NCBI GenBank assembly: GCA_003279845.1 | Contig: QCGP01000001.1 | Span: 62,001-126,000 of the forward strand | Length of the DNA: 64,000 nt | Direction of reading: 5' to 3' | From: Prochlorococcus sp. AG-388-F11 | GTDB taxonomy: Bacteria; Cyanobacteriota; Cyanobacteriia; PCC-6307; Cyanobiaceae | In this document: in pieces, positions 6,503 through 13,814 of the stretch | Position numbering within the stretch: the first letter of the stretch is position 1 | Layout: each line of letters starts with the position of its first letter | Notes under the pieces: generated by a model | Told to the model about the DNA's origin: nothing | Databases searched by the model: none | The model's input: only the letters and a program-made list of their open reading frames with translations | Position numbers and translations under genes: made by a program

Positions 6503-6570
6503 TGTTCTAATTCATTTGAATAGTTAATCTCAAGTTTTATGTGTGCGGTTAGAGGAACAAAATTGTACGG
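6503..6570 (-). promoter_or_regulatory. Promoter-like cassette with twin CCGYAY sites, copy 1
   Basis: Read on the minus strand, CCGTAC and CCGCAC are 22 nt apart with GTTCCTC between; 38 bp from the second site is AATTAGAACA. The same elements at identical spacing occur at 7814-7881 and 29830-29907, each 20-40 bp before a small gene. The spacing of two DNA turns suggests binding sites for a regulator. Confidence 0.5.
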
Positions 6571-6652
6571 ATTAAGGATCAAAAAAAATTCTCAAAGTAA
6601 AAAAAATGACCAGAAAAATATCTTTAAAGGTATTAATTTTAAATTTAAAAAA

Positions 6653-6854
6653 GTTTGGATAAAGTTTGGATAAAAAATTACGAATCCTTGAGATCCTCGG
6701 TATGGCTAGACGCGCATGCTTTTCATTGGCCAGAAGCTAGGCTCCTTTTGTACCATCAGATCTCGGCGAAAATTTCAGGTTCGAATGAAGTTAGAATAAC
6801 TCGTTCAAATATAAATTCATTATCCATCAAAGTTTCTATTTAGGGAAGTGAGGG
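6653..6854 (+). repeat. Recombination-like repeat module, copy 4
   Basis: Arm A: two exact GTTTGGATAAA units (6653-6674), followed by CCTTGAGATCC and GGCTAGACGCGC. Arm B: GTTCGAATGAA + GTTAGAATAAC (6779-6800). Palindrome 6824-6854: CCATCAAAGTTTC-TATTTA-GGGAAGTGAGGG. The 24-bp arm-B-to-core gap matches copies 1 and 3. An open frame across this region is not a gene. Confidence 0.65.
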
Positions 6855-6939
6855 TTGGTATAGGGTGCACGCGAATTATCAGCTACTCACACTTGAGCTT
6901 TTTATGTAACATAATAAGTTTACATAAAGTAACAATTAA

Positions 6940-7134
6940 ATGAAAAGACTTTTTCCTTATATAGCTTTTGCATGTTTAACTGGTTTTACGGCTACGACCG
7001 GTTTACCAGTTATAGCAGGTGGTTGTAGTAGCCACATGAACAAAAAAGTTGAAATCAAATGTGCTGAAGATGATACTGAGTGTCAAATTGAAAAGACTGA
7101 AAAGTTTGATTTAAGCGATTCTCTCAAGTCATAA
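6940..7134 (+). CDS. Small exported protein, 64 aa
   Basis: The N-terminal signal peptide (MKRLFPYIAFACLTGFTATT...VIAG) is followed by a short hydrophilic domain with CSSHMNKK, IKCAEDDTECQIE and a charged C-terminus; three cysteines in the mature part could form a disulfide. A TGTAACAT...GTTTACATAA motif at 6905-6928, also seen before the Hli operon, lies just upstream. The family is not recognised beyond its Prochlorococcus-like style. Confidence 0.65.
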   Translation: MKRLFPYIAFACLTGFTATTGLPVIAGGCSSHMNKKVEIKCAEDDTECQIEKTEKFDLSDSLKS

Positions 7135-7138
7135 AATT

Positions 7139-7243
7139 ATGACTCAAATCAGTTTTTTTATGAACTCTGCCCCAAGAGATTTAATCGAGTTCATTTTCTT
7201 TGCTGCTGTTGGCTTTACTGCAGGATTATTGGGATTAATTTAG
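7139..7243 (+). CDS. Small membrane peptide, 34 aa
   Basis: MTQISFFMNSAPRDLIEFIF is followed by a hydrophobic helix with VGFTAGLLGLI. It is a paralog of the 37-aa peptide at 1259 (NSVPSSAKDLLEF...VGITAG). It lies four bases after the exported 64-aa gene and is likely co-transcribed. Confidence 0.55.
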   Translation: MTQISFFMNSAPRDLIEFIFFAAVGFTAGLLGLI

Positions 7244-7361
7244 TTATAGAAAATTGACCCATTCTTTTTTTCTCCTAATTTTTTCAAGTCTTTCTTTCTT
7301 TTATGTGATGGCTTGCTTATGGAGAGATTTAATTAATCAAAAGTAAAAAATTTTTTTTAAA

Positions 7362-7505
7362 TTACCTTTTATAAATAAATTTCTGTATGTCTTCGAATAG
7401 ATTAGATTTTGATTTAAAAAATCCATTACTTTTTAAATAAGATTTTCCTTTTTCTATATTTTCAATTCTTTTTTTATAAGAATTTTCATCTAAATTTTTT
7501 TGCAT
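7362..7505 (-). CDS. Hypothetical protein, 47 aa
   Basis: A basic, helical, soluble peptide (MQKNLDENSYKKRIENIEK...) with no TM. It has good codon texture and a single ATG start, but no SD is clear. Function unknown. Confidence 0.45.
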   Translation of the reverse strand: MQKNLDENSYKKRIENIEKGKSYLKSNGFFKSKSNLFEDIQKFIYKR

Positions 7506-7640
7506 AACAAAATAGTCGGACTCTTATTCTGAATAATCCTCACATAAAAGCGGTTACCTTAAATACAAAATTTAAATTCTTTTTTGAATTGCTTCTCATT
7601 CAAACTTAAGATCTAATAAAAAAGTTTTTTTCTTAAATTT

Positions 7641-7778
7641 CTAGGAATCTTTTGATATCTTGTTCTTCATGTCCTCAATATTATTAATTAATTTGTCTAA
7701 CCATTCTGTCTTGTCTTCTGGTTTTAAATATGTAATTTTTGGTTGATTAATTTCAAGAGTCTCAAAATCTCCACTCAT
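7641..7778 (-). CDS. Hypothetical protein, 45 aa
   Basis: A soluble peptide MSGDFETLEINQPKITYL... ending in a short helix. The start is well supported: AAAGGAGGATTT directly precedes the ATG. It is driven by copy 2 of the twin CCGYAY promoter cassette. Function unknown. Confidence 0.6.
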   Translation of the reverse strand: MSGDFETLEINQPKITYLKPEDKTEWLDKLINNIEDMKNKISKDS

Positions 7779-7813
7779 AAATCCTCCTTTGTATATTCGT
7801 TTAACTACCTATT

Positions 7814-7881
7814 TGTTCTAATTGATTTGACTAAAACACTGCGTATCTAATGTGTGCGGTTTGAGGAACATTTAGGTACGG
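7814..7881 (-). promoter_or_regulatory. Promoter-like cassette with twin CCGYAY sites, copy 2
   Basis: The minus strand shows CCGTAC and CCGCAC 22 nt apart with GTTCCTC between, then AATTAGAACA at the conserved 38-bp offset. It lies 36 bp upstream of the ATG at 7778. Confidence 0.5.
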
Positions 7882-7934
7882 AAAGAGGTATGTTTTTTTA
7901 GCCATTTAAATCTATGGCTGACCTATACTGGAAA

Positions 7935-7982
7935 TATGGTTGTCATGAGTCGGTTGCGTTGCTACAACTGAAATCAACCATA
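7935..7982 (+). promoter_or_regulatory. Leader hairpin upstream of the 60-aa gene
   Basis: TATGGTTG and CAACCATA form perfect 8-bp outer arms. An inner GGTTG / CAACT pairing extends the stem across a ~48-nt structure ending 23 nt before the ATG at 8006. No U-run follows, so a 5'-UTR regulatory structure is more likely than a terminator. Confidence 0.4.
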
Positions 7983-8005
7983 AACTTTTAATTACATTTA
8001 ATAAA

Positions 8006-8188
8006 ATGACTTACTACAGTTGCTTTGATCAAAAAGGAAACATAATTGCTCGCTGTCAGACTAAAGAAGATATTGATGTTCTTAAGAAAATGGGCAGACC
8101 AATAATGGAAATAAAAGAAATGAAAAAAGAGGAATCAGTTGTTTGTTCTTTAACTGGTAGTCCATCCGATTACAACGAAGATTATTAA
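8006..8188 (+). CDS. Hypothetical protein, 60 aa
   Basis: A soluble protein MTYYSCFDQKGNIIARCQTKEDIDVLKKMGRPIMEI... with an acidic C-terminus (SPSDYNEDY). It looks like a complete small alpha/beta domain. A structured leader precedes it and a TM micro-gene follows after four bases. Function unknown. Confidence 0.65.
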   Translation: MTYYSCFDQKGNIIARCQTKEDIDVLKKMGRPIMEIKEMKKEESVVCSLTGSPSDYNEDY

Positions 8189-8192
8189 GAGT

Positions 8193-8312
8193 ATGACTCA
8201 AAGATCACTTCAATTAAGTCAACATGGAAGATCAGTAGTTCTTTTGTTGGTTGTATTGAATAGCATTTGTACTTTCTTTTCTACTTTTGAAAAAGCATTA
8301 ACTGATCTCTAA
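8193..8312 (+). CDS. Small membrane peptide, 39 aa
   Basis: A polar N-terminus (MTQRSLQLSQHGR) is followed by a hydrophobic helix (SVVLLLVVLNSICTFFSTF) and a charged tail. It is probably co-transcribed with 8006-8188 and ends before the terminator at 8343-8407. Family not recognised. Confidence 0.55.
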   Translation: MTQRSLQLSQHGRSVVLLLVVLNSICTFFSTFEKALTDL

Positions 8313-8342
8313 AGAGCGAGATAAAAAATATTTAGTTATTTG

Positions 8343-8407
8343 TAGATTAACAGTCAATCAATAAAATTTAAGACATAAAAAAAGACCATTTTACAGGTCT
8401 TTTTTAA
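8343..8407 (+). terminator. Rho-independent terminator preceded by a leader-family block
   Basis: TAGATTAACAGTCAATCA (a divergent form of the TAGATCGACTGTCAATCA block) precedes a stem AAAGACC / GGTCTTT with six T. It closes the 8006-8312 transcription unit. Confidence 0.75.
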
Positions 8408-8796
8408 ATGTTGACGACAGAGAGGAGATCTATTTAATAATCAGATTAAGAATTTTCTTAAAAATGAGTTTTGTAAGTAAAAGTGATAACTCACTTCTTC
8501 ATGCTTTACAAACGACTTTATTTTTAAGATAGTTCAGAATTAATCCCGAGAGTTTAATTTCTGATCACTTAAATTTCTTTCCGTAAAGGTTAGATAATTT
8601 AATTTACCTTGGTGTTGCAGACCATTGGTTAGTGAAGATCTAGTTGGTCAACCTTGGTAGAGTCGATCACCAGGACTGCCGTACAAATAAATTAAGTCGG
8701 TCTCAGATATTTTGCATGAATCCTTAAGATTGATTTAATCATGATTAATTAAATCTTTAATCCTCGGACTACATCATCTCTTAGTAAGCATTTATT
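8408..8796. other. Gene-poor stretch, no feature established
   Basis: Only short frames occur; the best is a 22-codon ATG frame at 8464. An imperfect pairing GACCA...TGGTC around 8619-8650 could be part of an RNA. Nothing can be called with confidence. Confidence 0.3.
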
Positions 8797-9150
8797 TTAT
8801 TTTGTTTTACAAAGAATATAAAGCCAACCAAAGAAAGTAGCAAAAGCAATTATTAAAGCAATATTGTTATTCAATGGACTTAAATATCTTTCTATTGAAA
8901 GTGGTACATGGAGAATAACAAAATACCAATATAGAGAAGATATTAACCCAAACAATAAAGCCAGAAGAATATAAAAAGGCAAGATATATAATCTTCTTTT
9001 TTTAATTCTTTCCTCTGTAATATTTTCGGTTAAACCAATTCTTGACCAATAACCACCATTTAATTGAAGAAAAAACTTTAAAAATATTCCGTAAATATTT
9101 ATAAAAAACCTAGATAAAGCAAACAATGGCGAAATTATAAATCGTTGCAT
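8797..9150 (-). CDS. Two-TM membrane protein, 117 aa
   Basis: An amphipathic N-terminal half is followed by a charged ITEERIKKRR stretch and two strong TM helices (~52-77 and 94-113). Its ATG overlaps the stop of the upstream 62-aa gene (TAATG), so the two are translationally coupled. Family not recognised. Confidence 0.55.
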   Translation of the reverse strand: MQRFIISPLFALSRFFINIYGIFLKFFLQLNGGYWSRIGLTENITEERIKKRRLYILPFYILLALLFGLISSLYWYFVILHVPLSIERYLSPLNNNIALIIAFATFFGWLYILCKTK

Positions 9151-9338
9151 TAAAACTTTAAAAAAGTAATTAGTTCAGTTATGGAATTCTTACTTATATT
9201 ATTAACTTTTTTTTCTCTATATTTCGTTAGGAAAAATACCATTGAGCTAAAAACAACTAAAAATCCTATTAATGATATTCGATAGAAAATGTCATCAGAA
9301 ATATCAAAAAAAGCTGATCTTTTATATTTGTTTCTCAT
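9150..9338 (-). CDS. Single-TM protein, 62 aa
   Basis: A cytosolic basic N-terminus is followed by one TM helix (~21-41) and a lysine-rich then hydrophobic tail. The start is supported by the conserved leader (9339-9386): the U-run directly precedes the ATG. It is the first gene of a two-gene unit with 8797-9150. Confidence 0.6.
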   Translation of the reverse strand: MRNKYKRSAFFDISDDIFYRISLIGFLVVFSSMVFFLTKYREKKVNNISKNSITELITFLKF

Positions 9339-9386
9339 AAAAAAAAAGAGGATTGTTTACTCTCTAATGTAGATCCACAATCAATT
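9339..9386 (-). promoter_or_regulatory. Leader family: block + hairpin + U-run, next to ATG
   Basis: On the minus strand: TTGATTGTGGATCTACA, a weak AGAG...CTCT hairpin, nine T, then ATG. It is more divergent than the other copies but has the same order and the same contact with the start codon. Confidence 0.45.
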
Positions 9387-9486
9387 ACTAGCTTTTAGCT
9401 ATGCAAGTAGTAAGCGTTTCATAAAAAAACAGCTAATGAAAATAGATTTTATTTAGGATATAAAAACAAAATTTAGGGAGGATTAA

Positions 9487-9864
9487 ATGTCTATCATTAC
9501 CGACAATACAGTGTTAGTTAATATTTACAGCGGTTTAGAATTCAAAAATAAAATAACTTTAGGTTTATTGGTTGCACTTACTGCAGAAAAAAACGATCAT
9601 AAAGTAACTCTTTTTCTGGCAGGAGACGGAGTACAAATATTAAATTGCAAAAAAGCTGGTGAAATAGTTGGTCAAGGTACTGGAGATTTATACGAACATC
9701 TTCAAAATTTAAAGAATTCAAAAGTTACCATATATGTCTTAGGAATGTCTGCTAAATCTATGGGTTATGATGAGAAGCTTCTAGATGGATATACAGCAGA
9801 GTTTGTTATGCCAGATGTTCTAGTTGAAGAATCAATTAAAGCAGATAGCGTGCTTTGCTATTAA
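9487..9864 (+). CDS. DsrE/TusD-like family protein, 125 aa
   Basis: The layout is that of DsrE-like small sulfur-relay or peroxiredoxin-like proteins: an N-terminal strand with IYSGLEFKNKITLGLLVA, a VTLFLAGDGV strand-turn, CKKAGEIVGQGTGDLYEHL, and a VLGMSAKSMG loop near residue 84. Cysteines lie at about 54 and at the C-terminus (SVLCY), but the CxxC of true DsrE/TusD is not seen. AGGGAGGATTAA before the ATG is a strong ribosome site. Substrate unknown. Confidence 0.65.
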   Translation: MSIITDNTVLVNIYSGLEFKNKITLGLLVALTAEKNDHKVTLFLAGDGVQILNCKKAGEIVGQGTGDLYEHLQNLKNSKVTIYVLGMSAKSMGYDEKLLDGYTAEFVMPDVLVEESIKADSVLCY

Positions 9865-9942
9865 ATTATTTAATTGCTTCTTGATAAATCTTCCTGGTAT
9901 TGGCACAACCCCATATTAAAGCCACAAAAGGGAAACATAAAA

Positions 9943-10347
9943 TTAAATGTTTAATTTTTTCCTTTTAACTAATCCATAAGTACATAATATAGGGTTCACT
10001 ATTAAAACAACCCAAAAAGGAGGTGGAGGACCTCCATCAACAATTGTTCCAGCATTAAAAGTATTGAATAAGGCTACTGCTAATAAACAAGCCATTAAAG
10101 CTAGTTCACCTGATAAAACTTTTTTTAAAGATTTTTTATCTTTGATAGAGCTGCAAATAATCAATAAGAAACCTATCCCTAAATTACTAGCTGCTACAAC
10201 ATCTGCAGTCCCTCTTACAAGAAGCAATGTTTCACTTGAAGCATTGCCTGCGATAGTTTCCACAGAAAAAATAAGTAGGAAAATAATTAATAATCCCAAT
10301 AGGATATGAAGACTCCCAGTAGTTTTTAAAATATTTTTTAACTTCAT
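9943..10347 (-). CDS. Four-TM membrane protein, 134 aa
   Basis: Hydrophobic helices are at about 12-32, 45-66, 80-97 and 108-126, with a GGPPPPFWVV turn before the last. It resembles small uncharacterised cyanobacterial membrane proteins. The ATG lies three bases after the U-run of the conserved leader at 10348-10395. Function unknown. Confidence 0.65.
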   Translation of the reverse strand: MKLKNILKTTGSLHILLGLLIIFLLIFSVETIAGNASSETLLLVRGTADVVAASNLGIGFLLIICSSIKDKKSLKKVLSGELALMACLLAVALFNTFNAGTIVDGGPPPPFWVVLIVNPILCTYGLVKRKKLNI

Positions 10348-10395
10348 ACTAAAAAAGGAGCTAATTGCTCCTTAGTTTAGATCGACTGTCAATCA
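10348..10395 (-). promoter_or_regulatory. Leader family: block + perfect hairpin + U-run, next to ATG
   Basis: The minus strand reads TGATTGACAGTCGATCTAAA, then AAGGAGC-AATTA-GCTCCTT, TTTT, AGT and ATG. It also lies eight bases after the stop of 10403-10537, so it could double as that gene's terminator. The stem differs in sequence from the other copies but pairs, which indicates structural constraint. Confidence 0.65.
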
Positions 10396-10402
10396 AAGGA
10401 AA

Positions 10403-10537
10403 TTAGTTCTTAGAATGTTCATCTAGTTTAGTTTGAAGTTTTGCTGCCTTATGCAATAAACCTACTGCTTCTTTTCTTCCAGTTGCGATAGATGCTTGAT
10501 GTAATAATTCAGCATATTTCTTGGTTAATTTTGTCAT
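10403..10537 (-). CDS. Hypothetical helical protein, 44 aa
   Basis: A basic, alanine-rich single-helix peptide MTKLTKKYAELLHQAS...VGLLHKAAKL. No TM. Its stop lies just before the leader/terminator at 10348. Function unknown. Confidence 0.55.
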   Translation of the reverse strand: MTKLTKKYAELLHQASIATGRKEAVGLLHKAAKLQTKLDEHSKN

Positions 10538-10735
10538 TGGTTAGTTTTTTAATTTCATATTCACAGGCTTGATAAGTAAGTTAAATCTTAAACTTTTTAT
10601 ATTGGATAGATCTAACAACTTAATTACAATAAAGTATTTGACTCTTGCAGTTAGTACTCTTTTTCATAAGTTCTTTAGCTTGGTCAATATTTCTGTTTCT
10701 TATCTCTACCTGAGATTTAATAATAATAACATGAT

Positions 10736-10891
10736 TTACAAAATAAATTCTTTAGAAATTATTCGCAACTGATTTAAATTTCGATTATTTAAATAATTTT
10801 CAGCATTGAATTTTTTCTGATAAGTTTCGAGATCCTTAATCTCAAAAATCATACTATTGGATATCAAATCAATTAAATGTTCTTTGTCCAT
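10736..10891 (-). CDS. MDKEHL family small protein, 51 aa (paralog 2)
   Basis: It has the same length and the same termini (MDKEHLIDLIS... and NLNQLRIISKEFIL) as 3324-3479, with several substitutions in the middle. The upstream ACTCAACACATAAGTAA element is shared too. It is an intact duplicate. Confidence 0.6.
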   Translation of the reverse strand: MDKEHLIDLISNSMIFEIKDLETYQKKFNAENYLNNRNLNQLRIISKEFIL

Positions 10892-10979
10892 AGTTAACTT
10901 ATACTCCTTGCCTAGAGTTAATTACTAATTAAGTAGGCAACTCAACACATAAGTAATAATACTTGGATGCTTTAAATGA

Positions 10980-11153
10980 TTTGATAATTTAGTTTTTCAA
11001 AGGAGATATGGCGAACAAAAATCTGAGGGAATAAATGGACTAATACAGAATCTTAGCCTTGATGGTTTAGAAACTGAAAATCATTTCGATCCTAAAAATG
11101 ATGATCTTGCTGATTGGTTTAGTGGATCTCCTTATTGGGTGAGAAGGAGCTAA
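10980..11153 (+). pseudogene. Possible gene remnant, ~57 codons without a start
   Basis: An open frame with protein-like composition (RRYGEQKSEGINGLIQNLSL... to DDLADWFSGSPYWVRRS) has no ATG/GTG/TTG near its beginning and follows a TGA at 10977. A different frame opens with AAAGGAGATATGGCG but stops after eight codons. It is probably the end of a decayed gene. Family not recognised. Confidence 0.3.
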
Positions 11154-11545
11154 TTGCCCTTTCGTTTGCAATAAATTCAAATTAGCAATTAAAAAAGGAA
11201 ACCTCCTCAACTTGTCTTAGGTCATAATCTCAAATAACCAATTGCATAAATCCCATTTGATCATCAGTTAGTTTCCTCTCAATTAAGAATATATTAAGGC
11301 AGATAAAGAATACATTTTTTATTTTAATTTTATTGGATTTTCGCAGTTCCTAAATATCTTACTTTTCCTATTGTTTTTCTAGTATCACTCATAAATAAGA
11401 ATCAAGAGTTTTAAGACTTAAAACTAATACATTAATTATTTTTCAACGGTTTTAAATATTTCACTATATTCATAATCAGTATTTTTGCTCTAGTAAGTTT
11501 CAATTATCACCTCTAATTTAGATTCACTGATTGAGGTATAACTTC

Positions 11546-11659
11546 ATGAGTACGTTCAAAATTAAATACTTTAAAAACACAAAAAAGATCATTAACACTC
11601 TTTGGTTGGATAAATTAATTAATCAACTTGAAAAAAAATCAAAGGGAGTTTTATCATGA
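11546..11659 (+). CDS. Small basic protein, 37 aa
   Basis: A soluble Lys-rich peptide MSTFKIKYFKNTKKIINTLW... Its TGA overlaps the ATG of the next gene (ATCATGA), supporting translation. The first codons (ATGAGTACGTTCA) also occur at 1967-1979. Function unknown. Confidence 0.5.
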   Translation: MSTFKIKYFKNTKKIINTLWLDKLINQLEKKSKGVLS

Positions 11660-11829
11660 ATACATTTAGAAATAAACAATTTAAAAATGAATTAGATCCT
11701 AAGTATGCCTTTTATGATTGTCTTCGTAGTTGCGAACTTAAGAGTAATTCTGGAAAGTCTTTAGAAGAATGCTTTGATAATTGTGAACTTAGACCATTAC
11801 CAAAGAATTTTGAAGTTTTAGGTTTTTAA
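11656..11829 (+). CDS. Small four-cysteine protein, 57 aa
   Basis: YDCLRSCELKSN...EECFDNCELR contains two C-x3-C pairs, suggesting a twin CX3C helical hairpin with disulfides or metal. It overlaps the upstream gene by four bases, AAAGGGAG lies upstream of the ATG, and a frameshifted MTNL-type gene follows. The function is unknown. Confidence 0.6.
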   Translation: MNTFRNKQFKNELDPKYAFYDCLRSCELKSNSGKSLEECFDNCELRPLPKNFEVLGF

Positions 11830-11853
11830 TAAAAATTTAAGGAGGTAAATATT

Positions 11854-12010
11854 ATGACCAACATCGTAATTGAGCTTCTTCTATTAACTTTTTTTAGTTA
11901 ATTTTGGAGCTATCTTTACAGCTAATATTTATTCACAATCAGTAAAAGAAATTCAACGTAATAAATTATTTTGTAGTCAATCTATAAGCAACCCATATTG
12001 TATTGTTTGA
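11854..12010 (+). pseudogene. Frameshifted MTNL-type membrane protein gene
   Basis: After a strong AAGGAGGTAAAT and ATG it reads MTNIVIELLLLTFFS then stop. Skipping one T in the T7 run at about 11889-11895 restores VNFGAIFTANIYSQSVKEIQ and an end SNPYCIV. The intact relative at 30500-30658 has the same order (MTNLAIELLLL, VNFGAILTANIYSKSVKE, SNPYCII). It is a one-base homopolymer insertion: pseudogene, sequencing error or slippage-decoded gene. Confidence 0.6.
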
Positions 12011-12222
12011 TAAATTAATTACAAACTAATAACCCTAAAACTAGAGTTCAAATTATAAAAGTTAACGTCTACCAAATCTAAAAATAGGGAGTGTATGGGA
12101 CTTCCGTTTTCATTGAATCACCATAATAGCTTTCAGCTGATTTTACTAAGATCCAATAAATGAAATTTAGAAATGATTTTTCCATAAAAACATCTATATC
12201 TTTCCTAATTCAAATCAAATTC

Positions 12223-12345
12223 TCAAATAAAAACATCGTAGAAAATACTTAATGGAAGAGATTTAGATTTTATAATTTGATCAGTTAATCCTAAATACGA
12301 GATTAAGATTGCCCAAAAAACAATCTCCAAAGTTAAATTTGTCAT
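12223..12345 (-). CDS. MTNL-type single-TM peptide, 40 aa
   Basis: MTNLTLEIVFWAILISYLGL matches 6138-6239 over the N-terminus and TM helix; the tail diverges. AAGGAGAAAAAG precedes the ATG. With 12431-12595 it is the second copy of a two-gene block. Confidence 0.55.
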   Translation of the reverse strand: MTNLTLEIVFWAILISYLGLTDQIIKSKSLPLSIFYDVFI

Positions 12346-12430
12346 TTACTTTTTCTCCTTTTGTACTAAATGAGCTTTGACGGATTAAATATAAAAATCA
12401 AGCGTAAGAATACCTAAAAAAGACCAAATA

Positions 12431-12595
12431 TTAATCACAATAAATTTTGCAATGATTATTGGTTGGATGTGCGATGCATTCTTGATCCCAATATTCTCGT
12501 TCTTCTTTTTTGTGTGGTTGATAATTGAAATCATGCATTCTCCACATATCTGAAGTTGCATTTTTTAGAGCGATGAACGGAGAAGTGAGTTTCAT
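12431..12595 (-). CDS. Small protein with C-terminal HPxNNHCKIxCD motif, 54 aa
   Basis: The tail EYWDQECIAHPTNNHCKIYC closely matches 6325-6477. The intergenic DNA up to the MTNL gene is also conserved (ATCAAGCGTAAGAATAC). The ATG is preceded by GGAGGTTTT. It probably binds metal through Cys/His (inference). Confidence 0.6.
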   Translation of the reverse strand: MKLTSPFIALKNATSDMWRMHDFNYQPHKKEEREYWDQECIAHPTNNHCKIYCD

Positions 12596-12710
12596 AAAAC
12601 CTCCTTTTTCTCTACTACTTTATTATCCTCCTTTTTTCTTGAAATTCACAGGGTATTAATACTCTAGTGGAGTTGCTTTGTGGTTGATGTGAGTATATTC
12701 TTTTCTGCAA

Positions 12711-12827
12711 TCATTTACTTCCTTTTTCTTTTCTGGCAGCATTACCTTTCGATCTTAATACTAAGGTTATTGTTAAAGCAGTACTAAGAATTACAGCATC
12801 AATTAACAGATGAGGTGAAATATTCAT
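12711..12827 (-). CDS. Small single-TM peptide, 38 aa
   Basis: A hydrophobic helix (LLIDAVILSTALTITLVL) is followed by a basic tail RSKGNAARKEKGSK. This is the positive-inside pattern of many micro-proteins in this window. No known family. Confidence 0.45.
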   Translation of the reverse strand: MNISPHLLIDAVILSTALTITLVLRSKGNAARKEKGSK

Positions 12828-13297
12828 TAACTGATCAAATAAATAAGATGAGAAATCATTCCTTCTGATATAAATCTTTTTTGCATCAAAAATGGTAGTA
12901 ATTAATCTTATTTTATACCGATTGTCAATCTAAGACGTTCTATAGGGGAGAAGGGACTAAAAATAGCCCCTCTTGGTGAAACTATTTCAAAGAAATACCT
13001 TCAAGATCTTACTCTAAAAAATTAAAACCTAAGCAATTTAATAAAATCAATATTAAAAAATCTAGCACTAAGATAAATTTTTTTCGCATCCTATCAATTA
13101 GCCAAATAATTTGTGCTTATAAATTTTTATTAATGGTAAATCAATAGTTTCTTACCAAAATATTTATTCTAATTTTTTTATCTTTGTTAGTTTTTTTTGA
13201 TTATCTTTATCTTTTTCTATCTTTTATGGAGCTTAATCAAGATTTGGCCACAAAAAAATGAGGTTTATACTTAAAATAAAATTTTATAATAATTATT
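12828..13297. other. Non-coding stretch with a degenerate leader-like block
   Basis: ATTGTCAATCTAAGAC followed by a pairing AGGGG...CCCCT (about 12918-12983) resembles the leader family but has no U-run and is 310 bp from the next gene. The rest is AT-rich with no convincing gene. The bcp start at 13298 lies at its end. Confidence 0.35.
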
Positions 13298-13747
13298 GTG
13301 CAGATAGGAGATAAAATTCCAGAATTTTCTTTACTGGATCAAAATGGAATTAAAAGAACAAATAAAGGATTAAAAAATCCTTTGGTTTTATTTTTTTATC
13401 CAAAAGATGACACACCTGGATGCACCATAGAAGTCTGCGGATTTAGAGATAAGTATGACTTATTTAAGGTCTTAGGTGCGCAAGTTTGGGGAGTAAGTAA
13501 TGGCAGTACTTCAAGTCATTTGGCATTTGCCAATAAAAATAAGTTACAGTATCCTTTACTTTGTGATACAAATGACTCTTTAAGGAAAACTTTTAAAGTA
13601 CCTAGAGTATTAGGTTTTATGGATGGTAGGGTAACTTATGTTATTGATCGAAAAGGTACAGTTAGGCATGTTTTTAGAGATTTATTGAATGGTCCTGAAC
13701 ACATCAAAGAGGCAATTAGAGTTCTTAAGTTAATTCAAAATCAATAA
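13298..13747 (+). CDS. bcp: Peroxiredoxin, Bcp/PrxQ subfamily, 149 aa
   Basis: A thiol peroxidase that reduces H2O2 and organic hydroperoxides with thioredoxin. VLFFYPKDDTPGCTIEVCGF (about residues 30-49) carries the peroxidatic cysteine in TPGCT and the second cysteine five residues later, the 1-4 spacing of the PrxQ type. The length matches the family. The GTG start is chosen because the protein begins at the conserved IGDKIPEFSLLDQNG strand. Confidence 0.92.
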   Translation: MQIGDKIPEFSLLDQNGIKRTNKGLKNPLVLFFYPKDDTPGCTIEVCGFRDKYDLFKVLGAQVWGVSNGSTSSHLAFANKNKLQYPLLCDTNDSLRKTFKVPRVLGFMDGRVTYVIDRKGTVRHVFRDLLNGPEHIKEAIRVLKLIQNQ

Positions 13748-13814
13748 ATTTTTATTCACAGAATTATAGATTAATAAGTTTTATTTTATTATAGTTCCAG
13801 ATTTTGTTTAATTT

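Noticed and set aside
6655-6843. 62-codon open frame
   Set aside because: It lies wholly inside module copy 4; the other module copies have stops in this frame, so it is chance.
10569-10772. 67-codon open frame on the plus strand
   Set aside because: It overlaps the MDKEHL paralog on the other strand and has no recognisable start context.
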